From Castellaniella sp041677825 (lineage in GTDB: Bacteria; Pseudomonadota; Gammaproteobacteria; Burkholderiales; Burkholderiaceae_B): DNA of 64,000 nucleotides. Of the stretch, positions 34,322 to 41,880 are shown piece by piece (positions within the stretch are counted from its first letter, which is position 1; the number at the start of each line of letters is the position of its first letter). The notes under the pieces were generated by a model. That model ran no database searches and had not been told where the DNA came from. It was given only the letters and a program-made list of their open reading frames with translations. A program made the position numbers and the translations under genes. The DNA lies in NCBI RefSeq assembly GCF_041677825.1, contig NZ_JBAYPG010000007.1:39144-103143 (forward strand). The letters run 5' to 3'.

Positions 34322-34626
34322 TGCATATCCTTGTATAGATGATCATGCCGGGTGCCCTGCCGCAATACCATGGTGGGCCGACGGATCACGCCGTCATCGG
34401 AATGCGGATATGGTACGACATTTGGCATGGTGTCGATCCCCGCTGCCGGAAAGGCACCCAGTGCGCGGCTGGCAGCCCGCCCGGTGCACCTTGACCCAGT
34501 GCGCGGCAAGCCTCGGCCTTCAGAGGGTGTCAACGCGGCCGCAAGAGGCCTGCGGCAAGAGGTCTACAATGAACAACCAGGAGACCACCTGAAGCGCACG
34601 CGCCCATTATCCGAACCCATCACACC
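34322..34626. promoter_or_regulatory. Divergent intergenic region, 305 bp
   Basis: Lies between the divergent aminotransferase gene (minus) and the ammonia-lyase gene (plus), so it must carry both promoters. CCCAGTGCGCGG occurs twice (34459 and 34496 region). A 71-codon minus-strand frame touches the aminotransferase start, but it has no family resemblance I recognise. No clear -35/-10 pair or operator could be fixed. Confidence 0.4.
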
Positions 34627-35631
34627 ATGCCGAATCCGAACGCCCCGGCCGCCCCCCTGTTACCTTCCCCGGATGATGTCATCGCAGCCGCAAGGCTGCT
34701 GTCGGCCCTGGTGCACCACACGCCCACCCTGACGTCGCGCAGCCTCGACGAAGAAACGGGCGCGCGGTTCTTCTTCAAGTGCGAAAACCTGCAACGCACG
34801 GGCGCCTTCAAATTCAGGGGTGCCTGCAATGCGGTGCACCATCTCACCCCCGGGCAGCGGGCCGCAGGCGTGATTACGTTTTCATCGGGCAACCACGCCC
34901 AGGCCATCGCCCTGGCCTGCAGCATGCAGGACATCCCGGCCACCATCGTCATGCCTTCCGATGCGCCCGCCGGAAAACTGCAGGCGACGCGGGGCTACGG
35001 GGCGCAGGTCGTCCTGTACGACCGCTATGCGGACGATCGTGAACACATCACCCGCGCGCTCATGGCGCAGCATGGCCAGACCTTCATTCCGCCCTATGAT
35101 CATCCACATATCATAGCGGGCCAGGGCACCGCCGCTGCAGAGCTGTTTGGCGATGTGGGTCAGCTGGATGCGCTGTTCGTGCCCGTGGGCGGCGGTGGCC
35201 TGATCGCCGGTTCAGCACTGGCAACGCGGGCGCTGTCGGCTGGCTGCCGCGTATATGGGGCCGAACCGGCCACGGGCGATGACGCGCGCCGTTCCCTGCA
35301 CACGGGCCAGATCGTGCACATCGAGCCGCCGCGTACCATCGCCGATGGTGCCCAGACCCAGCACGTGGGGCGCCATCCCTTCGCGATCATCCAGCGTGAA
35401 GTCACCGACATCCTTGCCGTCACCGATCAAGAATTGATCGATTGCATGCGTTTTTTTGCGCAGCGCATGAAACTGCTGGTCGAACCCACTGGCTGCCTGG
35501 GGCTGGCGGCCGCGCTGGGGATGCAGGGCGCCCTGCGTGGCCAGCGCATCGGCGTGATCATCAGCGGCGGCAATGTCGATCTCGAGCGATTCAGCGCCCT
35601 GGTCTCGCAGGGTACGCCGCTCAATGAATGA
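34627..35631 (+). CDS. Fold-type II PLP ammonia-lyase (threonine dehydratase/3-hydroxyaspartate ammonia-lyase type)
   Basis: 334 residues. PLP Lys in TGAFKFRGACNAV (near 59), substrate loop SSGNHAQAIALA and the phosphate-binding PVGGGGLIAGSALAT. There is no C-terminal regulatory ACT domain, so it is a catabolic or general type. Members dehydrate threonine, serine or threo-3-hydroxyaspartate to 2-oxo acids and ammonia; the choice cannot be made from sequence alone. It ends 11 bp inside the convergent glutamate-synthase-like gene. Confidence 0.88.
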   Translation: MPNPNAPAAPLLPSPDDVIAAARLLSALVHHTPTLTSRSLDEETGARFFFKCENLQRTGAFKFRGACNAVHHLTPGQRAAGVITFSSGNHAQAIALACSMQDIPATIVMPSDAPAGKLQATRGYGAQVVLYDRYADDREHITRALMAQHGQTFIPPYDHPHIIAGQGTAAAELFGDVGQLDALFVPVGGGGLIAGSALATRALSAGCRVYGAEPATGDDARRSLHTGQIVHIEPPRTIADGAQTQHVGRHPFAIIQREVTDILAVTDQELIDCMRFFAQRMKLLVEPTGCLGLAAALGMQGALRGQRIGVIISGGNVDLERFSALVSQGTPLNE

Positions 35632-37303
35632 CGGCTTCAGGGTGCGGCTGGTCGGGGATCTGCTGATCGGCATGACCCGACAGCGCCGCACTGAGGCTGT
35701 ACAGGGGCTCGAATGATTCTGCCTGGGCCATGGGCCAGGCCGTGCGAAAGATCGTATTGCGAAACTTGCCTTCCAGAAGTTCACCCTTCTGCAGGTCGGG
35801 GTAGAGCGCCGACAGCACGCGGACTTCACCACTGGCCAGGCGCCGGGCAATATGGTGCGGGCGCAGATCGGATGGATGCTGCAACCCGGCCGCCCCCAGA
35901 AGTTCGCCCAGCGCTTTCAGCGTGTTGGCATGATAGTTGGCGACACGCACGGACTTGTCGGCAACCACCAGAGCCTTCTGGCGTTTCGGATCTTGCGTCG
36001 TGACCCCCGTGGGGCAGCGCCCCGTATGGCAGACCTGGGCCTGGATGCAGCCAATGGCAAACATGTAGGCCCGCGCGCTGTTGCACCAGTCGGCCCCGAG
36101 CGCCATGATGTAGGCCATGTCGAAGGCACTGATGACCTTGCCGGATGCGCCCAGGCGGATTTTGTCGCGCAGGCCCACGCCCACCAGGGTGTTGTGCACC
36201 AGACGCAGGCCTTCGCGCAATGGCGTACCGACATGATCGACAAACTCGATGGGTGCTGCTCCGGTTCCCCCTTCAGCGCCATCGACCACGATGAAATCCG
36301 GCGTGATGCCCGTGGCCAGCATCGCCTTGGCGATGGCAAACCATTCCCAGGGGTGGCCGATGCACAGTTTGAAACCCACTGGCTTGCCGCCGGAGAGTTC
36401 ACGCAACTGGACGATGAAATGCATCAGGCCGATGGGTGAGTCGAACGCGCTGTGGCTGGATGGTGAAACGCAGTCCTGACCGACAGGGACCCCGCGGGCA
36501 GCAGCAATCTCGGGCGTGACCTTGGGTGCCGGCAACACGCCACCATGACCGGGCTTGGCACCCTGTGACAGCTTGATTTCGATCATGCAGATGTTGTCGC
36601 GCCGGGCCATCTCGGCAAACCGCTCGGGCGAGAAGCTGCCGTCCGGGTTGCGACAGCCAAAGTAGCCCGAGCCGATGTTCCAGATCAGGCGGCCACCCTG
36701 TTCGAGGTGATAGCGGCTGACCCCGCCCTCGCCCGTGTCGTGGGCAAAGTTGCCCAGCGCCGCCCCGCGGTTCAGGGCCCGCACTGCATTGGCCGAGAGT
36801 GCGCCAAAGCTCATCGCCGAGATGTTGAAGACGGACAGTTCGACCGGCCGGGTGCAGTCCGGCCCACCGACGGTGATGCGGAAATCCGTATCGGCGATAT
36901 GCGTGGGCACCATGGCGTGGTTGATCCACTGATAGCGCTTGTCGTAGACATCACCCTGGGTACCGAAAGGGCGCTGGTCCATCTGCTGCTTGGCCCGCTG
37001 GTAGACCAGTGAACGATCCACCCGGGAGAACGGCATCTTCAGGGTGTCATCCTCGAAAAAATATTGCCGTATCTCGGGGCGCACGTATTCGAACAGGAAA
37101 CGCATGTTGCCAATGACCGGGTAATTGCGGCGGATGGCGTGATGCGTCTGGGTCAGATCATAGAGGCCCAGAATGGTGAGCGCCAGAAATACGATCCCGG
37201 GCAACCACCAGGCCGCGCCAAAGACCAGCGCCAGAACGGCACAGAGCAGGGTCAGGCCGATGACGGCATAGAACGTCGTGTAGCGTGCGAGCAATCGGGG
37301 CAT
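35621..37303 (-). CDS. FMN-binding glutamate synthase-like protein with N-terminal membrane helices
   Basis: About 560 residues from ATG 37303 (ATG 37336 would add 11). Two hydrophobic helices open the protein (YTTFYAVIGLTLLCAVLALVF and WWLPGIVFLALTILGLY). The rest is the synthase domain of GltB: GEGGVSRYHLEQGG, KLSQGAKPGHGGVLP, DGAEGGTGAAPIEF and the iron-sulphur cluster region CIQAQVCHTGRCPTGV with three Cys in the 3Fe-4S spacing. It lacks the glutaminase domain of true glutamate synthase. The role of this stand-alone family is not settled; an ammonia-dependent or other FMN reaction at the membrane is possible. Nearby genes release ammonia. Confidence 0.88.
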   Translation of the reverse strand: MPRLLARYTTFYAVIGLTLLCAVLALVFGAAWWLPGIVFLALTILGLYDLTQTHHAIRRNYPVIGNMRFLFEYVRPEIRQYFFEDDTLKMPFSRVDRSLVYQRAKQQMDQRPFGTQGDVYDKRYQWINHAMVPTHIADTDFRITVGGPDCTRPVELSVFNISAMSFGALSANAVRALNRGAALGNFAHDTGEGGVSRYHLEQGGRLIWNIGSGYFGCRNPDGSFSPERFAEMARRDNICMIEIKLSQGAKPGHGGVLPAPKVTPEIAAARGVPVGQDCVSPSSHSAFDSPIGLMHFIVQLRELSGGKPVGFKLCIGHPWEWFAIAKAMLATGITPDFIVVDGAEGGTGAAPIEFVDHVGTPLREGLRLVHNTLVGVGLRDKIRLGASGKVISAFDMAYIMALGADWCNSARAYMFAIGCIQAQVCHTGRCPTGVTTQDPKRQKALVVADKSVRVANYHANTLKALGELLGAAGLQHPSDLRPHHIARRLASGEVRVLSALYPDLQKGELLEGKFRNTIFRTAWPMAQAESFEPLYSLSAALSGHADQQIPDQPHPEAVIH

Positions 37304-37621
37304 GGATGTCTCTGTCTGCGAGATGGACAAGACCATACCTTACTATGATGGCGTCTGCTCTTCTGCCATTTTATGTGCATCCAGCGCTCATACGGATATG
37401 AAAACCCGCACAAACCCGATGCCATACGGGTTTCTGGTGCTTTTCGGGCCGTTTTGGAGATATCCGAACGGGTGTCTGATACAGCAGGCCTGACCAGGAC
37501 ACAAGCATCACACGCCGCCTGCCTGGTGCAGGAAAGGTACGTTATAACAGACGGGCCTGGTACTGAAACCACCCCAACCGCACATTCCACGTAAATTCAC
37601 CGCAGCCCAACCGGAGCGCCC
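37304..37621. other. Intergenic region carrying repeat R1 (37401-37459)
   Basis: About 318 bp without a gene. 37401-37459 is a degenerate copy of the tRNA-Leu 3' flank: a hairpin AACCCG...CGGGTT followed by TCTGGTGCTTTTCGGGC and GTTTTGGAG. Related copies lie at 38622-38680 and 41102-41160. It is close to the 38622 copy and more distant from the native one beside tRNA-Leu. It marks the outer edge of the islet carrying the RhuM-Fic gene. No tRNA 3' end accompanies this copy. Confidence 0.7.
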
Positions 37622-38611
37622 ATGAACGACGAGCAGCAGTTGATCATCTTTGAAGGCGAAGCCGGTCAGGTTGAAGTACGGCTGGGGGGTGAGACCGTCT
37701 GGCTTAGCCTTCAGCAAATTGCGGAGCTATTCAGCAGGGACAAATCAGTGATTTCCCGCCACCTGAGAAACATCTTCGCCACCGACGAATTGACCCGGGA
37801 GACAACCGTTGCAAAAAATGCAACGGTTCAACTCGAAGGAGGCCGGGAAGTCATCCGAAAAATCGAATACTACAACCTCGACGCCATTATCTCCGTAGGC
37901 TACCGCGTCAATTCGAGCCGTGCCACCCGCTTCCGCCAATGGGCCACGCAAACTTTGCGCGAGCACCTGACGCAAGGCTACACCCTGAACCGCCAGCGCC
38001 TTGAACAGAATGCCGCCGAGCTGGAAGCTGCTCTGACCCTGATAAAGAAAGCCGCAGCCGGTGATGCCCTGACCACCGACCAAGGGCGCGGCCTGGTGGA
38101 CGTCATCGCCCGATATACCCATACCTTTCTATGGCTGCAGCGCTACGATGAAGGCCTGCTGACCCAGCCGCCCGGCAGCCCCGGTGGGGCGCTTCCGTCC
38201 ACTGACGAAGCCCGCAGTGGCATTGCCCGACTGAAGGCCGACCTGATGGCTCGAGACGAAGCCACGGCCCTGTTCGGCAACGAACGCGAAGGCGGCTTGA
38301 GCGCCATTCTGGGCAACCTGGACCAAACCGTGTTCGGCGAGCCCGCCTACCCCACGGCAGAATCCAAGGCCGCCCATCTCCTGTACTTCATCATCAAGAA
38401 CCATCCATTTTCAGATGGCAACAAGCGCATCGGCTCTTATCTGTTTGTGGATTTCCTGGCTCGCAACGGGCGCTTACAACGCAATGGCGAAGCAATAATC
38501 AACGATGTGGGCTTGGCAGCACTGGCCTTGCTGGTGGCTGAATCCGACCCGAAAGCCAAAGACGTGATGATTCGGCTGATCGAAAACATGCTGGCACCCA
38601 GCCAGCCCTGA
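37622..38611 (+). CDS. RhuM/Fic-DOC fusion protein
   Basis: 329 residues. Residues 10-125 are the RhuM-type domain (VWLSLQQIAELFSRDKSVISRHLRNIF, then IEYYNLDAIISVGYRVNSSRATRFRQWA). The C-terminal half is Fic/Doc, with the catalytic motif HPFSDGNKRIG at 261-271. Fic/Doc enzymes transfer AMP or phosphate onto targets such as EF-Tu or gyrase; no inhibitory (S/T)xxxE(G/N) helix or Phd-like antitoxin gene is visible beside it. It stands alone between two copies of the tRNA-Leu flank, so it is accessory DNA. Upstream CGGAGCGCCC provides a ribosome site. Confidence 0.9.
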   Translation: MNDEQQLIIFEGEAGQVEVRLGGETVWLSLQQIAELFSRDKSVISRHLRNIFATDELTRETTVAKNATVQLEGGREVIRKIEYYNLDAIISVGYRVNSSRATRFRQWATQTLREHLTQGYTLNRQRLEQNAAELEAALTLIKKAAAGDALTTDQGRGLVDVIARYTHTFLWLQRYDEGLLTQPPGSPGGALPSTDEARSGIARLKADLMARDEATALFGNEREGGLSAILGNLDQTVFGEPAYPTAESKAAHLLYFIIKNHPFSDGNKRIGSYLFVDFLARNGRLQRNGEAIINDVGLAALALLVAESDPKAKDVMIRLIENMLAPSQP

Positions 38612-38972
38612 GCGACAACAAAAAACCCGCACAAGCCTGATGCCATGCGGGTTTCGGGTGCTTTTCGGGCTGTTCTGGAGCAGCCCGATCTCAATCTGTG
38701 GTGCCGTCGGCGAGACTCGAATTCTTAGCATTCATGCGGGTCTTGAAAGACCCAGGCCGATGAAATACCCAAACAGATACCCAAAACGGCGGGCTTGGCA
38801 CTTGTGGGGCTAAATAGTCCCACCGTATACCCGCGCCTGGGCACACTACGGTACAAGTAAAAAAACAAGCACTTCAAGGCACCGCAACAACCGAGGATTT
38901 CTCGGTTGTTCACCAGGCGCTTGCCCGCCATGGGCCATGGAGCTTCCACGCCCCTTTGAAGGAGGATAAAGT
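38612..38972. other. Intergenic region with repeat R2, partial tRNA-Leu 3' end and integrase arm-like sites
   Basis: 361 bp without a gene, dense in integration marks. 38622-38680 repeats the tRNA-Leu terminator flank (hairpin AACCCGCA...TGCGGGTT plus tail). 38699-38721 matches 22 of 23 bases of the 3' end of tRNA-Leu, beginning TGGTGCCGTCGGCGAGA. 38765-38786 reads ATACCC-AAACAGATACCC-AAAA, almost the same as 41039-41061 beside the integrase remnant, as expected for arm-type integrase sites. ACCGAGGATTTCTCGGTTG near 38890 is a further small hairpin. Confidence 0.75.
38699..38721. repeat. attL-like duplicate of the tRNA-Leu(GAG) 3' end
   Basis: TGGTGCCGTCGGCGAGA followed by C-TCGAA matches the last 23 nt of the tRNA-Leu gene (41182-41204) with one difference. 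Site-specific integrases of the P4 type recombine at such tRNA 3' ends, so this is the far attachment site of the element lying between 38.7 and 41.18 kb. Confidence 0.75.
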
Positions 38973-39290
38973 ATGATTAAGTATGAATATCCACCAAGGT
39001 ACAGCAGAATGTCCACCATTGAACGCCTGACCGTGACCATGCCTGCCGAAATGGCAGCCACACTCAAAAGCGCCGTCGATGCGGGTGAATACGCATCCAC
39101 CAGCGAAGTCATCCGTGAAGCCCTACGCGATTGGTCTTTCAAACGCCAACTGATGCTGGATGAATTGGCAGCACTCAAACAGGACATCGACAAGGGACTT
39201 GCTGATGTCGCCGCCGGTCGCATCCGTGAATTCAATGCACAGCACATCGCTGAGCGGGGGAGAAAGCTATTAGCCGCACGCTCCTCCTGA
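38973..39290 (+). CDS. Ribbon-helix-helix antitoxin (ParD-like)
   Basis: 105 residues from ATG 38973, selected because a near-perfect ribosome site (AAGGAGG, 7 nt upstream) serves it; most relatives start at the later MSTIERLTVTMP (ATG 39009), which has a weaker site. The RHH fold is IERLTVTMPAEMAATLKSAVDAG, the toxin-binding helix EVIREALRDWSFKRQLMLDELAAL. It overlaps the ParE-like toxin frame by 22 bp. Part of the islet integrated at tRNA-Leu. Confidence 0.85.
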   Translation: MIKYEYPPRYSRMSTIERLTVTMPAEMAATLKSAVDAGEYASTSEVIREALRDWSFKRQLMLDELAALKQDIDKGLADVAAGRIREFNAQHIAERGRKLLAARSS

Positions 39291-39580
39291 CCGACAACGC
39301 GGAAGCCGATCTAGCGGAAATCTGGTCGTATGTCGCAGAGGACTCCAGCGAAGCCACGGCAAACCGCCTGATTGCCACGCTATACACCACCTGCGAAAAA
39401 ATATTGCCGTTTCCCGAGAGCCAGCCTGCACGGCCTCTCATTGCACCCGGCCTGCGTGTGACCTTTCATGGATCGTACGCGATCTACTATACGCATAGCC
39501 CTGCAGCCGTCACCATCATCCGCGTCCTTCATGGAGCGCGTGACATTGGGCGAGTCATCGCCGATGGCGGATTTCACTAG
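39269..39580 (+). CDS. ParE-like toxin with no canonical start codon (ATT)
   Basis: 103 codons, missed by ATG/GTG/TTG searches. The frame opens after a TGA just upstream and the first sensible codon is ATT at 39269, giving (I/M)SRTLLLTDNAEADLAEIWSYV, the normal ParE start. GGGGGAG stands 6 nt upstream. The rest is intact: LYTTCEKILPFPESQPARP, LRVTFHGSYAIYYTHS, VTIIRVLHGARDIGRVI. It overlaps the antitoxin gene by 22 bp. Either ATT is used as a rare, weak start that keeps toxin low, or an ATG-to-ATT change silenced the toxin. The stop TAG lies in the CTAG at the IS junction, so the last residue may have been altered by the insertion. Confidence 0.75.
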   Translation: MSRTLLLTDNAEADLAEIWSYVAEDSSEATANRLIATLYTTCEKILPFPESQPARPLIAPGLRVTFHGSYAIYYTHSPAAVTIIRVLHGARDIGRVIADGGFH

Positions 39581-40647
39581 GAGGCTGTCGGGCTTTGCGT
39601 CGATAACCGGTAAAATAGCGTACCGTGCATGAGGTCAGAAGACATGAGCCGATTTCGCCCAATAGATCGTCAGACGCCATACCTGCTGTCGCCCTCGGTT
39701 CAGGACTGGTTGCCCGAATCGCACCTGGCGCGCTACGTGGTCGATGTGGTCGAAGGGCTGGATCTCTCGGCGCTGGCGCGCGAGTACGCCGGTCGTGGTT
39801 CGGCGGCATATCACCCGGCGATGCTGCTCTCGTTGCTGATCTACGGCTATGCCACAGGCATTCATTCAAGCCGCAAGATCGAACGGGCCACGTACGATTC
39901 GCTGGCCTTTCGCTATATCGCCTGCGATCAGCACCCGGATCACGATACGCTGGCCAACTTTCGGCGCCGCTTCGAGCGCGAGCAGGCTGAGTACGAAGCG
40001 AAGATGGCCAAGCGTGCTGCCAAAGAGAAAGCCACGGGCAAAAAACCCGGTGGTCGGCCCCCGGCACCGCCTACGGCTGGTCCCGGCGAGCGTGATCAGG
40101 TGAACCTCACTGATGAGGACTCGCGCATCATGAAGGTCTCGGGCGGTGGCTTTGAGCAAAGCTATAACGCGCAGGCGCTGGTCGTCGATACGCAATCGCT
40201 GCTGGTGGTAGTGCCTCATGCCACCCAGGCGGTCAACGACAAGGCACAGGTCGAACCGATGCTTGAGTGCGTGGCCTGCCTGCCCGAGGGTCTGAACGAG
40301 CCCGAGCAGCAGATGAAGCACCTGCTGAAGACCCGCGCAGGGCGCGCCGCTTACGCGCTACGCAAACAGACGGTCGAGCCGGTATTTGGCATTATCAAGT
40401 CGGTGATGGGATTTCGTCAGTTCTCGATGCGTGGTCTGGAGCACGTGCATCACGAGTGGACACTGGTGTGCCTGGCGTGGAATCTGAAACGCATGGCCGT
40501 ATTGCGTCCGCAGTAAGCGTAAAACACAGGGAAATGGCGATTTTTGACCAAAATCATCTGTTTTGAGTCGGATACGCCTCTTTTTTCTCATATTGTGAAA
40601 ATAATTCTCCAGATCTTGTTCCTACGAAGATCAAGCCCGACAGCCTC
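39581..40647 (+). mobile_element. IS1182-family element, internally deleted, 1067 bp
   Basis: Terminal inverted repeats GAGGCTGTCGGGCTT (39581-39595) and AAGCCCGACAGCCTC (40633-40647) are perfect over 15 bp. CTAG flanks both ends (39577-39580, 40648-40651), a 4-bp target duplication of a palindromic site. Full members are about 1.6 kb; this copy is shorter because its transposase gene has lost two internal segments. It lies against the ParE-like stop on one side and cuts the integrase on the other. Confidence 0.85.
39644..40516 (+). pseudogene. IS1182-type transposase with two in-frame internal deletions
   Basis: 290 codons, open throughout, from ATG 39644 (GAGGT upstream). The N-terminus MSRFRPIDRQTPYLLSPSVQ and C-terminus VEPVFGIIKSVMGFRQFSMR are typical of the IS1182 group, whose members have about 450-490 residues. 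After DHDTLANFRRRF it jumps to EREQAEYEAKMAKRAAK, losing the part that normally carries LDGTKIHANAS with the first catalytic Asp. After CLPEGLNEPEQQ it jumps to MKHLLKTRAGR, losing the LADTGYFS segment with the second Asp. The frame is preserved at both sites. Transposition activity is not expected unless supplied in trans. Confidence 0.82.
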
Positions 40648-40651
40648 CTAG

Positions 40652-40994
40652 CCTCTTCCACAGCCTGCTGTGCAGCGATCTGCTCCGCATCTTTAGACGC
40701 CGCAGCGGCTCGCTGATGATCGTACAGGCCTTCAGGCCTGTCACCCATGCGTACTTGCTGGCGCAGCGCCTCTGTGGCCTTGTGAGCGTCTGCAACGCCC
40801 ATGTCGGGATAGATGCCAATGACTCGGTTGCCGCGCTTACCTTCCGGCGTCTGGAATCTGACCCGCCATTGTTTCCCACCAGTAGGAAGCACTACGAGGA
40901 ACAAGCCATTGCCCGATGCCAAGGTATAGGCGACATCTCTCGGACGAGCCTTGCGGGCCGCAAGATCAGATAGTTGTTTGGCAATTTTGGGCAT
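40652..40994 (-). pseudogene. P4-type tyrosine integrase, N-terminal fragment cut by the IS
   Basis: The first ~114 codons of a DUF4102-type integrase: MPKIAKQLSDLAARKARPRDVAYTLASGNGLFLVVLPTGGKQWRVRF, then NRVIGIYPDMGVADAHKATEALRQ. The reading frame enters the IS at 40651 and closes 33 codons later. The core-binding and catalytic domains (with the R-H-R-Y residues) are absent, including on the other side of the IS, so a deletion accompanied or followed the insertion. It starts about 190 bp from tRNA-Leu, the usual place for an integrase that used this tRNA. Confidence 0.85.
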
Positions 40995-41038
40995 GTCGGG
41001 TCTTCAATTGGGCCATCCTTGGGTATTTGGGTTTTAAC

Positions 41039-41061
41039 ATACCCAAACACATACCCAAAAA
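41039..41061. promoter_or_regulatory. Arm-type integrase binding site candidate
   Basis: ATACCC-AAACACATACCC-AAAAA is nearly identical to 38765-38786 at the far end of the islet. Repeated TACCCAAA motifs next to both attachment ends are expected for P4-type integrase arm sites. It also lies in the promoter region of the integrase remnant. Confidence 0.5.
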
Positions 41062-41101
41062 CGCGGGATTGTCTGACCTGATCTGATTCACCCAAGCATG
41101 A

Positions 41102-41160
41102 AAAAACCCGCAAGAACCTAATGTTCATGCGGGTTTCCGGTACTTTCAGGGCTGTTCTGA
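41102..41160 (-). terminator. Intrinsic terminator downstream of tRNA-Leu; native repeat R3
   Basis: On the minus strand AAACCCGCA pairs with TGCGGGTTT across a 15-nt loop and TTTT follows, a standard terminator for the secG-tRNA-Leu transcript (hairpin 41102-41137). The same segment plus its tail (TACTTTCAGGGCTGTTCTGAAACAGCC region) recurs in degenerate form at 37401-37459 and 38622-38680. Here it keeps its normal place beside an intact tRNA, so it is the parent copy. Confidence 0.8.
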
Positions 41161-41181
41161 AACAGCCTGTTTTTTTAACTA

Positions 41182-41266
41182 TGGTGCCGTCGGCGAGAGT
41201 CGAACTCGCACAGCTTTCGCCACTACCCCCTCAAGATAGCGTGTCTACCAATTCCACCACGACGGC
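41182..41266 (-). tRNA. tRNA-Leu (anticodon GAG)
   Basis: 85 nt with CCA encoded. The acceptor stem GCCGTCG pairs with CGACGGC, discriminator A. The anticodon stem CTATC/GGTAG holds the loop TTGAGGG, anticodon GAG, reading CUC/CUU. A long variable arm (GTGGCGAAAGCTGTG region) marks a class II tRNA. The T-loop GTTCGACTC is normal. It lies 75 bp downstream of secG and is the attachment target of the adjacent islets. Confidence 0.95.
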
Positions 41267-41341
41267 GCACTGCATGAAAGTCAGCGATTGTAGCATGAAG
41301 AATCGGCCTTCTCTGCAGGGCGGGGTCTGACGCACACCCGA

Positions 41342-41845
41342 TCAGTCTCCGGCAGCCTGGCCCGTGCTGCCTGGTGCCGGTATCGCGGGGACCGACGCGG
41401 CAGACGAGGCACCACTGGGTACAGCCCCCGGGACGGCAGGCGCACTGCCGGCCGCACCCGAAGCGCCGCCTTGCGCACCAGGCGCTTCGGGCGCGGCCGG
41501 CACTGATGCCCCGAGTTCAGGCACCGCCGAACCGGTTGGCGCCGTATCGGCCGGGGCCGAAGAAGTGAACCCCTGCATGATGCCGGAGTCGAGCGGCGAG
41601 CCTGATGGGTGGTGCGCAATCCATGCCAGGCCACCCGTGGTGGCGAAAAAGACGATGGCGGCCCATTTGGTGGCGCGCGACAGGAAGTTGGCCGCGCCCG
41701 CCGAACCGAATACGCTGCCGGCCGAACCGCTGCCGAATGCAGCCCCCATGTCGGCCCCCTTGCCCTGTTGCAGGAGCACGAGCGCAATGACCAACAGCGA
41801 GGACAGGACCTGCAGGGTTTGCAGTATTGTGGAAAACAATTGCAT
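41342..41845 (-). CDS. secG: Preprotein translocase subunit SecG with Pro/Ala-rich tail
   Basis: 167 residues. Two membrane helices in residues 1-80: TLQVLSSLLVIALVLLQQGKGADMGAAFGSG (including the SecG signature) and AAIVFFATTGGLAWIAHH. The remaining 80 residues are Ala/Gly/Pro/Ser-rich (ASGAAGSAPAVPGAVPSGAS), longer than in E. coli SecG (110 residues) but usual in betaproteobacteria. SecG assists SecYE during protein export. It follows tpiA by 35 bp and precedes tRNA-Leu, a common betaproteobacterial order. Confidence 0.93.
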   Translation of the reverse strand: MQLFSTILQTLQVLSSLLVIALVLLQQGKGADMGAAFGSGSAGSVFGSAGAANFLSRATKWAAIVFFATTGGLAWIAHHPSGSPLDSGIMQGFTSSAPADTAPTGSAVPELGASVPAAPEAPGAQGGASGAAGSAPAVPGAVPSGASSAASVPAIPAPGSTGQAAGD

Positions 41846-41880
41846 GAATGAGTACTCCGCCGAATGTTTGCGTGCCCGGA

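Noticed and set aside
34318..34533. 71-codon minus-strand frame touching the aminotransferase start
   Set aside because: ATGA-like overlap is suggestive, but the translation resembles nothing known and the region must carry a divergent promoter.
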